A stretch of DNA of 64,000 nt from positions 1-64,000 of the forward strand of contig RXJX01000035.1 in NCBI GenBank assembly GCA_003963245.1. Direction: 5' to 3'. Shown one piece after another: positions 9,517 to 17,905 of the stretch (within the stretch, counting starts at the first letter, position 1; each line of letters begins with the position of its first letter). Below the pieces are notes generated by a model. It was not told the origin of the DNA. It worked only from the letters and a program-made list of their open reading frames with translations, and made no database searches. The DNA is from Neisseriaceae bacterium. GTDB lineage: Bacteria > Pseudomonadota > Gammaproteobacteria > Burkholderiales > UBA11063. Made by a program: the position numbers and the translations under genes.

Positions 9517-10446
9517 TTAGCGATTGATTGATGACGCAATCCGAGTATAGGTATGACGTTTACCACGAATTGCAATACTATAAGCAAGAATATTTTCTGG
9601 CAAAGCCATACCCACATAACCAGAATCACCAATATGATGCAAATCGGTACCGCACATTTTACACATCAAAGCGATTTGACGAACAGTTGATTCGTCGGCA
9701 CCTTCCTGTGATGTTCCGATAGCCGTCATTGTGATTACACCTAGACTATGGGCATAAGCAACCAAATCACGAACATATTCTAAAGTGATCCCCGGAACTG
9801 TTCCCGGCGCTGGTAACAAAATTACGTCAGCACCGGCAGATACAAATTCTTGAATGTCCTGTTTAGTAATAATATTTTCTGCTGATTCACCCAAAATCCC
9901 TGAAGCGTGCATTTTCCCTGCTATCAACATTAACTTGTCGCCAACTACAGCATTAATCTCTCGCAGTGAGTTGCATATTGCAGAGTTAGAAACGCCATTG
10001 CCTGGATTTCCAGTTAGAATAATGAAATTCACGCCCATTTCAACTGCCCGTTTAGCATTATCAGCAGTACCAAGCCTACCGCTAGTCATTCCGCCCCAAA
10101 CTTGATCCTCTTCATCCGTGACAAAGCTGTTATCAACAGGCTCAAGATTGATGCCTACAACTCGACCAGTCAAGTATTTAATTGTCCGAATGTAATCATT
10201 CTGTGCCGTACCTTTTGGCAAACCATTAATCACAGGATTATTTACATCAAACAAATTCAAAACCAGAATATCTGCCCCTTGACTTGCAGCAAATTCAGCA
10301 TTACTAACAGTAATTAATACAGGTTGGGTTGCACCTATAGTTTCGCTAACCAGTACGCGCCCCTCGCTAGCATGAATCGCATGAAGCAAATCATGCTTAG
10401 AAATATTAGCCAAATCTGATGCATTGCAATCTAAATAACGTTTCAT
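9517..10446 (-). CDS. Uncharacterised TIM-barrel-like protein
   Basis: 309 residues, soluble, no signal peptide. Alternating strand/helix units with short loops (ADILVLNLFD, GVNFIILTGNPGNG, KLMLIAGKMHASG, GADVILLPAPGTVPG, GVITMTAIGTSQEGAD) read as an eight-fold beta/alpha barrel. The glycine-rich loops would suit phosphate binding. CKMCGTDLHHIGDSGY near the C-terminus offers Cys/His residues. I recognise it only as a conserved family of unknown function. It is monocistronic, bounded by the terminator at 9457-9483. Confidence 0.55.
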   Translation of the reverse strand: MKRYLDCNASDLANISKHDLLHAIHASEGRVLVSETIGATQPVLITVSNAEFAASQGADILVLNLFDVNNPVINGLPKGTAQNDYIRTIKYLTGRVVGINLEPVDNSFVTDEEDQVWGGMTSGRLGTADNAKRAVEMGVNFIILTGNPGNGVSNSAICNSLREINAVVGDKLMLIAGKMHASGILGESAENIITKQDIQEFVSAGADVILLPAPGTVPGITLEYVRDLVAYAHSLGVITMTAIGTSQEGADESTVRQIALMCKMCGTDLHHIGDSGYVGMALPENILAYSIAIRGKRHTYTRIASSINR

Positions 10447-10571
10447 TACATAACTTTCACAAAAAGGCTTCTTATTCAGTATAATCTAAAGCTTAATATT
10501 TTAGTGCGTTTCTTTGCAATTTATCACCTAACACCACATATATTTTTCTCTAGACAGCAGTACTATATTAT

Positions 10572-11003
10572 TTAAAAATTGAACTGTGCACCAAACATTA
10601 GAAAATTAGGATTAGCACCACTAACTGTATAATCTTCCACGTGTAACTGCCAACTTGGTGCAACATGAAAAGCTACTCCACCACCATATAATAACCCCAT
10701 GGTTGTATTGTTATTACCACCACCAGTATAATCATTAATTCCTGCACCTAGTTTACCATAAAGATCAACCACCCCTAAAGGTAGCACGCCTTTAATCGCA
10801 CCATCAAATAAATAATAATTACTTGTACCAGTAACACCACCCTCAATTCCAAAATACTTCATAAACATATAGCCAATATCACCACTCATGGCTAAGTTAT
10901 TATTACCCGTATCAATACCGATGCCAGCATCAACATATACCGGAGATCCTGCTACAGCAGTGAAAACACAAGAGGTTAATGCTAGCGCTAATATTTTTTT
11001 CAT
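10572..11003 (-). CDS. Small outer-membrane beta-barrel-type protein
   Basis: 143 residues from the ATG that follows AAGGG; a GTG one codon earlier is the alternative. A signal peptide with an AGS-type cleavage site (FTAVAGSPVYVDAG) is followed by alternating amphipathic strands rich in Gly, Asn and Tyr, and the protein ends in Phe (FGAQFNF), the usual barrel C-terminal signal. The pattern resembles OmpA-like/OprF N-terminal eight-stranded barrels. The function is unknown. It is flanked by 125-158-nt intergenic gaps and seems monocistronic. Confidence 0.65.
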   Translation of the reverse strand: MKKILALALTSCVFTAVAGSPVYVDAGIGIDTGNNNLAMSGDIGYMFMKYFGIEGGVTGTSNYYLFDGAIKGVLPLGVVDLYGKLGAGINDYTGGGNNNTTMGLLYGGGVAFHVAPSWQLHVEDYTVSGANPNFLMFGAQFNF

Positions 11004-11161
11004 CACATAAGCCCTTAAATAATTCGTATAATTTTATTGTGCGTAAAAATACGCAGGTACGAATTGTACCATAACAACATTTTAATCAATCAACGAGTAC
11101 ACAAAAATACTTGTATCCTCAAAGATAAACCATTAAGTAAGAAAATATAAATCTATTACTA

Positions 11162-11557
11162 TTATTTTTGATATAGTTCAAGAGGAAGATTATCAGGGTC
11201 ACGAAAAAAAGTGAATTTTTTACCAGTAAATTCATCAACACGAACTACTTCACACTCTACGTTATGACTAGCCAAATGAGCAATCGTTTGCTCCAAATCA
11301 TCTACAGCAAAAGCTAAATGGCGCAAACCACATGATTCAGGAGTTGAAGGACGCGGTGGCGGACTAGGAAAGGAAAATAATTCAATCTGAGTTTGCGCGT
11401 TAATCTGCAAGTCAAGCTTATAAGAATCACGGCTTTCACGATAAATTTCACGAATGATCTGTAACCCAAGAATTTCATTATAAAATTGTTTGGAGCGCTG
11501 ATAATTAGATGCAATAATTGCAATATGATGTACGGAGTTAAAAATAGAATTAGACAT
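11162..11557 (-). CDS. VOC-family (glyoxalase I-like) metalloprotein
   Basis: 131 residues from the ATG giving MSNSIFNSVHHIAI; a TTG 11 codons upstream is less likely. One VOC domain made of two beta-alpha-beta-beta-beta modules. HHIAI, GLRHLAFAVDD and LELYQK supply the His and Glu metal ligands, and the layout is that of the GloA2/YaeR subgroup. The substrate is unknown. The start lies inside the last 8 nt of holB, so it is probably translated from the same transcript. Confidence 0.8.
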   Translation of the reverse strand: MSNSIFNSVHHIAIIASNYQRSKQFYNEILGLQIIREIYRESRDSYKLDLQINAQTQIELFSFPSPPPRPSTPESCGLRHLAFAVDDLEQTIAHLASHNVECEVVRVDEFTGKKFTFFRDPDNLPLELYQK

Positions 11558-12503
11558 ATATTTGTTGGTACTTAAACAAAAGGTTTTCAAATTGTAGTTT
11601 ATGATTTAACGGGTGCTCACTCCAGAGCGTTAAAAACACCAGATTTTCTTGTAAATTAAAAAGCTTATCATAATTAATTTTTACTACTAACTTGTGCATA
11701 TCTTCAGTATCCTCAGCAAAATAATTAGCAGCGCTGCCTTGCTTAACTAAGAGTAAGTCACTCAGCCATTTAAACATAAAATCTAATAATTGAGCCATAC
11801 CTACTCGCTTGGGATCTAGCTCCTTAACCAATGCAAAAATTGCATCAATACTAGGCTTTAACAACGTTGTTCTCAATTGAACCAGCTCATGATTTTCAAA
11901 AGGCGGTATAAATAATGGTTCGCCATGAAAATAACGCAGCCAAAATTCGGCATTATCAAGATTATTTTCTTGAACTACAGCCAAAGCCTCACTCCATCTC
12001 GGATGAGCTAGCTGATATTTAAAACAACGACTCTTAATTGTCGGCAATAGTTTATTGATATTGTTAGTCTGTAAAATGAAAATACATTCTGGCACAGGCT
12101 CTTCCAATATCTTTAATAAGGCATTGGCACTATTTAGATTAAGCTGCATTGCATCAGGGATATGAATAATTTTGCGCGGTGATAAGTGGCGTGATTTGCT
12201 GGCAAAATCAATAATCTCCCGCACCTGTTCAACTTTGATCTGCAAACTCTTACGCTCTTCAGAACTATCCGCGACTAAAGAGGTAATATCCGGATGATTC
12301 CCCTCATTCCACAAAATACAAGAACTACATTTTCCACAAGCATTTAAATCTTGTGGTGATTGACAAAGTGCAAACTTAATTAATTCATTGATAAGCTCCG
12401 CACGCCCCGAATTTGCTGCACCATGCACTAATAAAGCATTAAAACTGTGCTTTTTAATATTTGTTGCTAAATTTTGATAGTCTTGCGCGTGCCAACTGTA
12501 CAA
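11550..12503 (-). CDS. holB: DNA polymerase III subunit delta'
   Basis: 317 residues. It is a clamp-loader AAA+ fold with a degenerate P-loop (HGAANSGRAEL), followed by the zinc module C47, C56, C59 and C62. The sensor-region ILEEPVPECIFILQTNN and TIKSRCFKY are typical of delta-prime, which lacks ATPase activity. It acts in the sliding-clamp loader. It sits 1 nt after tmk, and the order mltG-tmk-holB is common in proteobacteria. Confidence 0.93.
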   Translation of the reverse strand: MYSWHAQDYQNLATNIKKHSFNALLVHGAANSGRAELINELIKFALCQSPQDLNACGKCSSCILWNEGNHPDITSLVADSSEERKSLQIKVEQVREIIDFASKSRHLSPRKIIHIPDAMQLNLNSANALLKILEEPVPECIFILQTNNINKLLPTIKSRCFKYQLAHPRWSEALAVVQENNLDNAEFWLRYFHGEPLFIPPFENHELVQLRTTLLKPSIDAIFALVKELDPKRVGMAQLLDFMFKWLSDLLLVKQGSAANYFAEDTEDMHKLVVKINYDKLFNLQENLVFLTLWSEHPLNHKLQFENLLFKYQQIYV

Positions 12504-12504
12504 A

Positions 12505-13131
12505 CTAATGCTCCTTAGTCAATAAATGTTCCAGATGACGAACCAATTGTTCTCTAGTATGTGCAATCGGATGATTAGTCATAATTCTCTTTATACGCTG
12601 TGGCTCATCAGCAGCAAGCTGATGGTAGGTCTTTTGTACCCGAGCAAAAAATTCACGTGACTCAAGTTCAATCCGATCCAGCTCCCGCCCGCGACTTAAT
12701 CGATCCATTGCCAAAGATAAAGGTACATCAAATAGAAAAGTCATATCAGTAGTCAACATTGGTTCTAATAATCCATAAACCTGCTTAATCTTATCAACGC
12801 CTAATTCACGCCCGCCCCCTTGGTAAGCAATTGACGCATCAACAAAGCGATCCGCAATGACACAGACCCCAGCTTCAAGATTAGGCACAATCACTTGCCG
12901 GATAATCTCTTGTCGCGAGGCAAAATAAAGCAAGAGCTCAGTATTATGGTGCATATGTTCACTAGTAAGTAATAGTTCACGGATTTTTTCACCGACGACT
13001 GTCCCGCCTGGTTCGCGGGTAACAATTACCTCAAGCCCCTTATTCTGTAAATACTCACGAATAAATTCAACATGTGTTGATTTACCAGCACCGTCAATGC
13101 CTTCTACTGAAATAAATAATCCACGCTTCAT
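12505..13131 (-). CDS. tmk: Thymidylate kinase
   Basis: 208 residues. P-loop GIDGAGKS at 11-18, the DRFVDASIAYQGGGREL nucleoside-binding segment and a LID segment (RGRELDRIE) with the basic residues of the E. coli-type enzyme. It converts dTMP to dTDP. AGGTTG is the likely ribosome site. It is separated from the upstream mltG by 140 nt that contain a palindromic repeat element. Confidence 0.97.
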   Translation of the reverse strand: MKRGLFISVEGIDGAGKSTHVEFIREYLQNKGLEVIVTREPGGTVVGEKIRELLLTSEHMHHNTELLLYFASRQEIIRQVIVPNLEAGVCVIADRFVDASIAYQGGGRELGVDKIKQVYGLLEPMLTTDMTFLFDVPLSLAMDRLSRGRELDRIELESREFFARVQKTYHQLAADEPQRIKRIMTNHPIAHTREQLVRHLEHLLTKEH

Positions 13132-13167
13132 AAGTTCAACCTATTTTCTCTGTAATTACTCATATAT

Positions 13168-13273
13168 AACTGCCGGAACATGAAGCAAAGGCTAGTCGCA
13201 AGGCGACGTAGTGTACATGAAAAGTACATGAGGAGCCTTACAACAACGTTATTACGAAATAGTCCGAGCAGTT
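13168..13273 (+). repeat. Palindromic intergenic element, copy A (106 bp)
   Basis: Imperfect terminal inverted repeats (left AACTGCCGGAACAT, right ATAGTCCGAGCAGTT) enclose an inner palindrome: AAGGC...GCCTT around TGTAC-atgaaaa-GTACA. The right end reaches into the mltG stop codon. A homologous copy lies at 45186-45295 in opposite orientation, and the end sequences alone recur at 51257-51287. There is no coding capacity. It would form a long hairpin in an mltG-tmk transcript. Confidence 0.8.
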
Positions 13274-14273
13274 ACTTTTTCTTTAAATATTTATCGACAG
13301 CTTTACTATGCTCTTCAAAACTCGTCGAGAATTTGCTTTTACCATTTCCAATTGCAATGAAATAAAGTAGCTTGTAATCATCACTAGGCGCTGCTGCTGC
13401 ATCTAAAGCTTTTTGCGATGGAGTACTGATTGGCGTTGGCGGTAAACCATTATGCATATAAGTGTTGTATGGCGTATCAATCGCAAAATCTGCACGGGTA
13501 ATTTTATCACGATTGCCTAAACCGTAAAAAACTGCTGGATCATCCTGTAAGCGCATATTGCTGCGTAAACGGTTGTTAAATACCGTCGAGATTTGCACCA
13601 TATCAGCTGGATCATTAGTTTCTTTTTGAATCAAGCTTGCCATTATCAATAATTGATATGGATTAGAATAAAGCGCATTTTTATTCTTAGACTGCCATGC
13701 TTCAGTTAATTTATCCTGCATGAGTTTGTAACCGTGCTGCATTACCTCAAGATCGGATTGACCCGGCGCAATAAAGTAAGTTGAAGGATAAATTAAGCCC
13801 TCCATTCGAGGATAGTTGACTTTAAGAGTTGCCAAAATCTGCGATTCAGTCATTGATTCAGTCAAATGCGCAATCTGCGATTCACTATTTAAAATATTGC
13901 GAATTTGTTTAAAATTCCAACCATCTAAAATTGTAATACTGATTTCATCCGGCTTACCGTTACTTAGTCGTTCAACTAGTTCAATTAGTGAAAGTGGCTT
14001 ATGTAAGATATACATCCCAGCAGTGATCTTTTTGTCTTTTCCCATCATCCGCGAAACCAAAACAAATAAGCGCGGACTACTAATTACATTATCACTCTCC
14101 AACTGTCGAGCAATTTTTGATGCCGACTCACCTTTACTAACAACAATTCGATATGGATTTGCAGGTAAATTACGTGGAAAGAATACTTCATAGCCCCAAT
14201 AAACCACTAACAGTAAAAATGCAATCAAAAACGTTTTGATAAGTGGATGAGTGGATTTATAGGCTAGAGGCAT
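13272..14273 (-). CDS. mltG: Endolytic transglycosylase MltG
   Basis: 333 residues from the ATG giving MPLAYKSTHPL; a TTG two codons upstream is not preferred. One N-terminal membrane anchor (FLIAFLLLVVYWGYEVFF), a LysM-like segment, then the YceG catalytic domain with QLLIMASLIQKET carrying the catalytic Glu and MRLQDDPAVFYGLG. It cleaves nascent glycan strands in the periplasm and may set their length. The stop codon lies in the end of repeat copy A. First gene of the mltG-tmk-holB-VOC run. Confidence 0.94.
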   Translation of the reverse strand: MPLAYKSTHPLIKTFLIAFLLLVVYWGYEVFFPRNLPANPYRIVVSKGESASKIARQLESDNVISSPRLFVLVSRMMGKDKKITAGMYILHKPLSLIELVERLSNGKPDEISITILDGWNFKQIRNILNSESQIAHLTESMTESQILATLKVNYPRMEGLIYPSTYFIAPGQSDLEVMQHGYKLMQDKLTEAWQSKNKNALYSNPYQLLIMASLIQKETNDPADMVQISTVFNNRLRSNMRLQDDPAVFYGLGNRDKITRADFAIDTPYNTYMHNGLPPTPISTPSQKALDAAAAPSDDYKLLYFIAIGNGKSKFSTSFEEHSKAVDKYLKKK

Positions 14274-14488
14274 AAGCAAAAAACTTTCTTAAAATAAGCA
14301 ACAACGATTGACGGAAGAACCTCCGCAAAATATCACTGATATTGCAGCAACTTCGCTACATCTATCCAACTAAGTGTATTGTACCGTTTATTCATCCAGA
14401 CTTCAAGTACACAAATAGAAAATTTAAAAAGCACCCTTCAATTGATATTAGAACTATCAAAAGCAACGTCAACATCAGTCAACTGGAT

Positions 14489-15235
14489 TTAAAGCAAATA
14501 ATTCCCTGGATTAATTGGAAATTCAGATAGATCCAGATATATTTGCTCACTAAGCAACCGTTGGATTAACTGGCTAGAATGACTACAATGAAATTCACGG
14601 TACAATACCTGTAATTCATTTTTAACCTTGACATCCGTAATTGAGTTGCCCGTAATCGTACTCAACGTTTGGGCAATCTCTTTACGATTACTGATTCCAA
14701 TCAATAAGCAGAACAAAATTTGCTTTTGTATAGACGTTAAACTAGGTGTAATGCTAACTTCCAATTGATTAGACATGCCAAGAAATTCGCGCTGTAAAAA
14801 TTTACGGTGTAAATTAGGTAAAACTCGCTCGGTATTTACCAATATCCCCACCGCTTTATTGGTAGCAAGATTTAATAGAATACGTTTACGCACCAGATAA
14901 TGACGAATTTCCGAGTTTTTCTGATAAAAATAAAACGAAGTTTGCGGATGTCCATCCGCCAAAAGCTTAAGTTCCTGTTCGCGAATGTTTTCACGAATTT
15001 TTACTGGAATATTACGTGCGGTATTAAAAGTTTCACCAAGAATCTCTGCTCCAAGATCGAACTCTTGTGCCATTGAGTCAGTAAAAGCAATAAATTCACA
15101 AAGCACATTTTTTATCAGTGCCATTTCGTTCTGACAGATATTCTTAAGATACCATATATACTGACACAATGCCTCTTCATCACTTAACACAGGAGTCTTT
15201 CCTAGCTTAATCGCATACTCTTCTTTTATAAACAT
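14489..15235 (-). CDS. PAS-type sensor with LuxR-like HTH, paralogue of the 1187-1954 regulator
   Basis: 248 residues from the ATG giving MFIKEEYAIKLG; a longer TTG start at 15292 has no ribosome site. The N-terminal half is a probable sensory domain (GHPQTSFYFYQKNSEIRHYLVRKRILLN, then GILVNTERV). The C-terminal half begins LTSIQKQILFCLLIG-SNRKEIAQTL, a LuxR-like HTH. It ends FPINPGNYLL, matching FLKPGSYLL in the paralogue. Ligand and targets are unknown. It is divergent from the DUF3313-like lipoprotein gene, a plausible target. Confidence 0.65.
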   Translation of the reverse strand: MFIKEEYAIKLGKTPVLSDEEALCQYIWYLKNICQNEMALIKNVLCEFIAFTDSMAQEFDLGAEILGETFNTARNIPVKIRENIREQELKLLADGHPQTSFYFYQKNSEIRHYLVRKRILLNLATNKAVGILVNTERVLPNLHRKFLQREFLGMSNQLEVSITPSLTSIQKQILFCLLIGISNRKEIAQTLSTITGNSITDVKVKNELQVLYREFHCSHSSQLIQRLLSEQIYLDLSEFPINPGNYLL

Positions 15236-15599
15236 AAGCTCTAGAAACCTTAAAAAGTAGGACAATGTATAAAAAGCAAAACAATCACACAAAATAGTGA
15301 GAACACCACCATAAGTCGCCTTGACTTATAAATTCATTATTTGTTTGAATTTCAATAAGTGTCAATTATATTATAAAAACAATCTATGTTAATTATTTAT
15401 TTAGTACCTATTTCAAGGCAAAATGGGATACGTGGCAATTAACACAACTATGTCAAAATACGACATATTTGCTAAATTTGGAATTAAATTTTCTCAAAAA
15501 GTATAAAATTTGGGCAAAAAGCAAAAATAGCTGCACCACAACAATCAAATCTAATTAATAATATAGTCTGGAATATAATAAATTTAGAGGAACTCATTT
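15236..15599. other. 364-nt divergent intergenic region
   Basis: AT-rich region between the leftward regulator gene and the rightward lipoprotein gene. It holds the palindrome at 15449-15467 and a TATAAT at 15574-15579 ahead of the lipoprotein. No small ORF or RNA gene is convincing. Confidence 0.5.
15449..15467. promoter_or_regulatory. Perfect palindrome TATGTC-N7-GACATA, possible operator
   Basis: A 6-bp perfect inverted repeat lies in the divergent region between the PAS/LuxR-like regulator and the lipoprotein gene, a common site for an autoregulatory operator. Assignment to that regulator is a guess. The same sequence was not seen upstream of the paralogue. Confidence 0.3.
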
Positions 15600-16253
15600 A
15601 TGAAAAAATCACTTAATTTTACGTTAGCGCTGGGCTTAGGCGTATTACTTGCTGGCTGTGCAACAAAAATGGATCCAACTACTAAACCTCCAGGCTTTTT
15701 ACCAAATTATGGCTTATTGAAACCAATTCCTAGCCCAGATGGAACACAAATTTACAGCTACAAAGCTCCAGATGCTAAACTTAGTGATTATCATGCAGCA
15801 CTTGTTGCGCCAGTTGCGTTATACCAAACTGCTACTGAAAGCGGTGTGACAGCTGAACAAATTGAAAAAGCACGAACTAACATCAATAAAGGAATCCAGC
15901 AAATTGTCAGCAATAAACTGGCGATTACAGACAAATCTGGTCCTGGTGTAGCGCGCGTAAATGTGGCAATCACTGGTGCAGTTCTTGAAGGTGATAGCTT
16001 TAAACCGCGTGACTTAGTGCCAATTTCAGCAGCCATCAAGCTAGCTTCGATGGCAACTGGCTTAGACAATAAAAAACCAATTATGGTTGTAGAAATTAAA
16101 GTTGTTGATAGCCAAAGCGAAAAATTACTGAAAGAAACAGTTACAACTATCAGTGGTGAAAAATTCCGTATGAATAGTAATACTGTGGAAGAATTCCAAA
16201 ATCTTGCTACCGAATGGGTACAACAAGCTTTAAAATACTCTAGCAGTAACTAA
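15600..16253 (+). CDS. DUF3313-like lipoprotein
   Basis: 217 residues. Signal peptide with lipobox LLAGC, then GFLPNYGLLKPIPSPDG, the characteristic start of the DUF3313 family. The rest contains VNVAITGAVLEGD and MVVEIKVVDSQSEKLLKETV, as in that family. Function in the family is unknown; it is an outer-membrane or periplasmic lipoprotein. Strong ribosome site AGAGGA 8 nt before the ATG. A strong stem-loop follows. It may be controlled by the divergent PAS/LuxR-like gene. Confidence 0.8.
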   Translation: MKKSLNFTLALGLGVLLAGCATKMDPTTKPPGFLPNYGLLKPIPSPDGTQIYSYKAPDAKLSDYHAALVAPVALYQTATESGVTAEQIEKARTNINKGIQQIVSNKLAITDKSGPGVARVNVAITGAVLEGDSFKPRDLVPISAAIKLASMATGLDNKKPIMVVEIKVVDSQSEKLLKETVTTISGEKFRMNSNTVEEFQNLATEWVQQALKYSSSN

Positions 16254-16271
16254 CCTCGGATAATACTCTAC

Positions 16272-16304
16272 TATACGGTGCACTTTTATTTAGTGCACTG
16301 TATA
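16272..16304 (+). terminator. Stem-loop terminator of the DUF3313-like gene
   Basis: A 13-bp stem (TATACGGTGCACT / AGTGCACTGTATA, one G-U pair, loop TTTATTT) lies 18 nt after the stop. The run after it (GAAATTTTATC) is only moderately T-rich. Confidence 0.75.
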
Positions 16305-16384
16305 GAAATTTTATCTATTGTAGCAACATAGCAAAATTGCGATAATCACGACATCCATAACTATAATCGTCAGTGAATTACGCA

Positions 16385-16738
16385 ATGTCTATTAAAAATC
16401 GAAAATTAATCATCAGTAGCTTGTTAATCGCCAATTGTGGTCTAATAACATTACCGTGGTGTTTTGCGCTTGTGGCTATCAGCTTGGCAATTTTCAATCT
16501 AATTAAAACCCATGATTGCTTATTTAGCGCATTAATCATAATGACCGCAGTTATCAGTGCAATAATTGGTAGTTTAATGCCAGCAATTACAATCAACCTC
16601 CACAACTTAACTATCTCAGCCATTCATATTGAGAATCTAAAAATTGTAACCCTGATTATGATTGTTCCGCTGTTCATTAATCTATTATTCATCTCATCTT
16701 TTGACGAAACGCACATAATAATTGAAAATCAAGCTTAA
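16385..16738 (+). CDS. Small hypothetical inner-membrane protein
   Basis: 117 residues from the ATG (MSIKNRKLI); an in-frame GTG four codons earlier is possible. Three or four hydrophobic helices are visible (LIISSLLIANCGLITLPW, ALVAISLAIFNLI, ALIIMTAVISAIIGSLM, IVTLIMIVPLFINLLF) with a short acidic tail. No family is recognised. No clear ribosome site; a TATAAT at 16362-16367 is close enough to suggest a very short leader. The opposite strand is also open over part of this region but looks less protein-like. Confidence 0.45.
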   Translation: MSIKNRKLIISSLLIANCGLITLPWCFALVAISLAIFNLIKTHDCLFSALIIMTAVISAIIGSLMPAITINLHNLTISAIHIENLKIVTLIMIVPLFINLLFISSFDETHIIIENQA

Positions 16739-16744
16739 TGAGCA

Positions 16745-16779
16745 GGTTAAATCAACGATAATAAATAATTGATTTAACC
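16745..16779. terminator. Inverted repeat between convergent genes
   Basis: An 11-bp perfect inverted repeat (GGTTAAATCAA / TTGATTTAACC, 13-nt loop) lies between the small membrane protein gene and the convergent lipoprotein gene. It lacks a T-tract, so terminator function is likely but not certain. Confidence 0.5.
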
Positions 16780-16807
16780 TTGCGCCTACAATAAAGAACA
16801 ATAGTGT

Positions 16808-17881
16808 TTAAGGTAATGTTGCCAGATATGAATATACCGAAGAGCTTCCCGTTGGAATATATACCCCCAAAATATTATTTTGATAGACAGTATTTGCCGA
16901 AATAATACTTGCTCCCGGATATGCAATATTAGTCCAGCTGGCAGTACCAAAAGTTCCATCTGCATTGCGTGGCACATTAACAAATGCAGCACCAGCCACG
17001 CCGGATGCTAAGGCTACGTCTGCCGCTAAATTATAACCACCATTTCCATCAGTCGTAATGCCCTCAAAATGCGAAACTATCGAATTGACTGGTTGATTCA
17101 AATAATTAAAGCTAGTCCAATGTGAGGCAGTATTGGTCGCAGAATCCCAATCCACCAAATAGCCTGTAGTAATTCCGCGAGCATTAGCATCACTATAACC
17201 CCCGGCAATAGTGTAGCTGGTTCCTCCATTATACCAGATGCCATAAGCCGTAATGCTCACTGCTCCCGGTTTAGTCAAGTTAGTATAAGTATTCTTTGTA
17301 ATATCATAGATGAAAGCTTTTCCAGTTGCTAAACGAGTATCATAATTACCAACAACTAAGCCACCCATTGTACTATGAGCAATAGTATTAATCACGTTAC
17401 TATTATCCGGAGATGGCGGCAACAAGGTACTCCAGGTACCGCTTCCGTCCACTGCGCCTTGATACAAAAGCCCAATTGCAGAACCTGCCGATTCAACGGT
17501 GGTATAATTACCTACTATCTGCACCGTTCCTGGTGTATCACCATTATTCGGACCATATAATGAAGTACTAGTTACGGTGACTCCTGTCGAGCTAGGATAA
17601 TTCAATAAATGCCAGGTTCCACCATTAGTAGATATTGGTCCTACATAAAGTAATCCTGAATTAGTCGTACTACTATAAACCCCACTGATGTAAACATATG
17701 ACGAACCATTCACACCACGAATCCCAGTCACTAAAGTAGGAGCACTCTCGTCATTATAACCATGAATCGCTGAGTATTGAATTGGCGTAGCCGGAGCAGC
17801 ATTATTATTGCTTGATGAACCAGAATTACAAGCTGCAATCATGCCAGTGACTAAACTCATTAATAACAAATTTTTCTTCAT
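16808..17881 (-). CDS. Secreted repeat lipoprotein, paralogue of 19473-20588
   Basis: 357 residues. Signal peptide with lipobox IAAC, a short Ser/Asn/Ala/Pro linker, then an all-beta body of repeated short motifs (GIRG.NG...VYISGVY, LLYVGPIS, GTVQIVGNYTT, GGLVVGNYDTRL, YTIAGGYS, YLVDWDS). The pattern of G-x-Y/V-x-G turns suggests a beta-propeller or solenoid. It shares AYGIWYNGGTSYTIAGGY, VTVTSTS-YGP and HFEGIT-DGNGGYNLA with the protein at 19473-20588, so they arose by duplication. Starts 24 nt after the kelch lipoprotein and is probably co-transcribed. Function unknown; likely surface or periplasmic. Confidence 0.7.
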   Translation of the reverse strand: MKKNLLLMSLVTGMIAACNSGSSSNNNAAPATPIQYSAIHGYNDESAPTLVTGIRGVNGSSYVYISGVYSSTTNSGLLYVGPISTNGGTWHLLNYPSSTGVTVTSTSLYGPNNGDTPGTVQIVGNYTTVESAGSAIGLLYQGAVDGSGTWSTLLPPSPDNSNVINTIAHSTMGGLVVGNYDTRLATGKAFIYDITKNTYTNLTKPGAVSITAYGIWYNGGTSYTIAGGYSDANARGITTGYLVDWDSATNTASHWTSFNYLNQPVNSIVSHFEGITTDGNGGYNLAADVALASGVAGAAFVNVPRNADGTFGTASWTNIAYPGASIISANTVYQNNILGVYIPTGSSSVYSYLATLP

Positions 17882-17905
17882 CTTAATTTCTTACCTTTAA
17901 ACGTC

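Noticed and set aside
14342..14530. 62-codon plus-strand frame between mltG and the regulator gene
   Set aside because: Runs into the regulator gene antisense, lacks a ribosome site and has no recognisable motif. The region does contain small hairpins, but they have no T-tract.
16378..16623. 81-codon minus-strand frame opposite the small membrane protein
   Set aside because: Mirrors the hydrophobic codons of the plus-strand gene; no ribosome site or promoter. The plus-strand frame is longer and follows a TATAAT.
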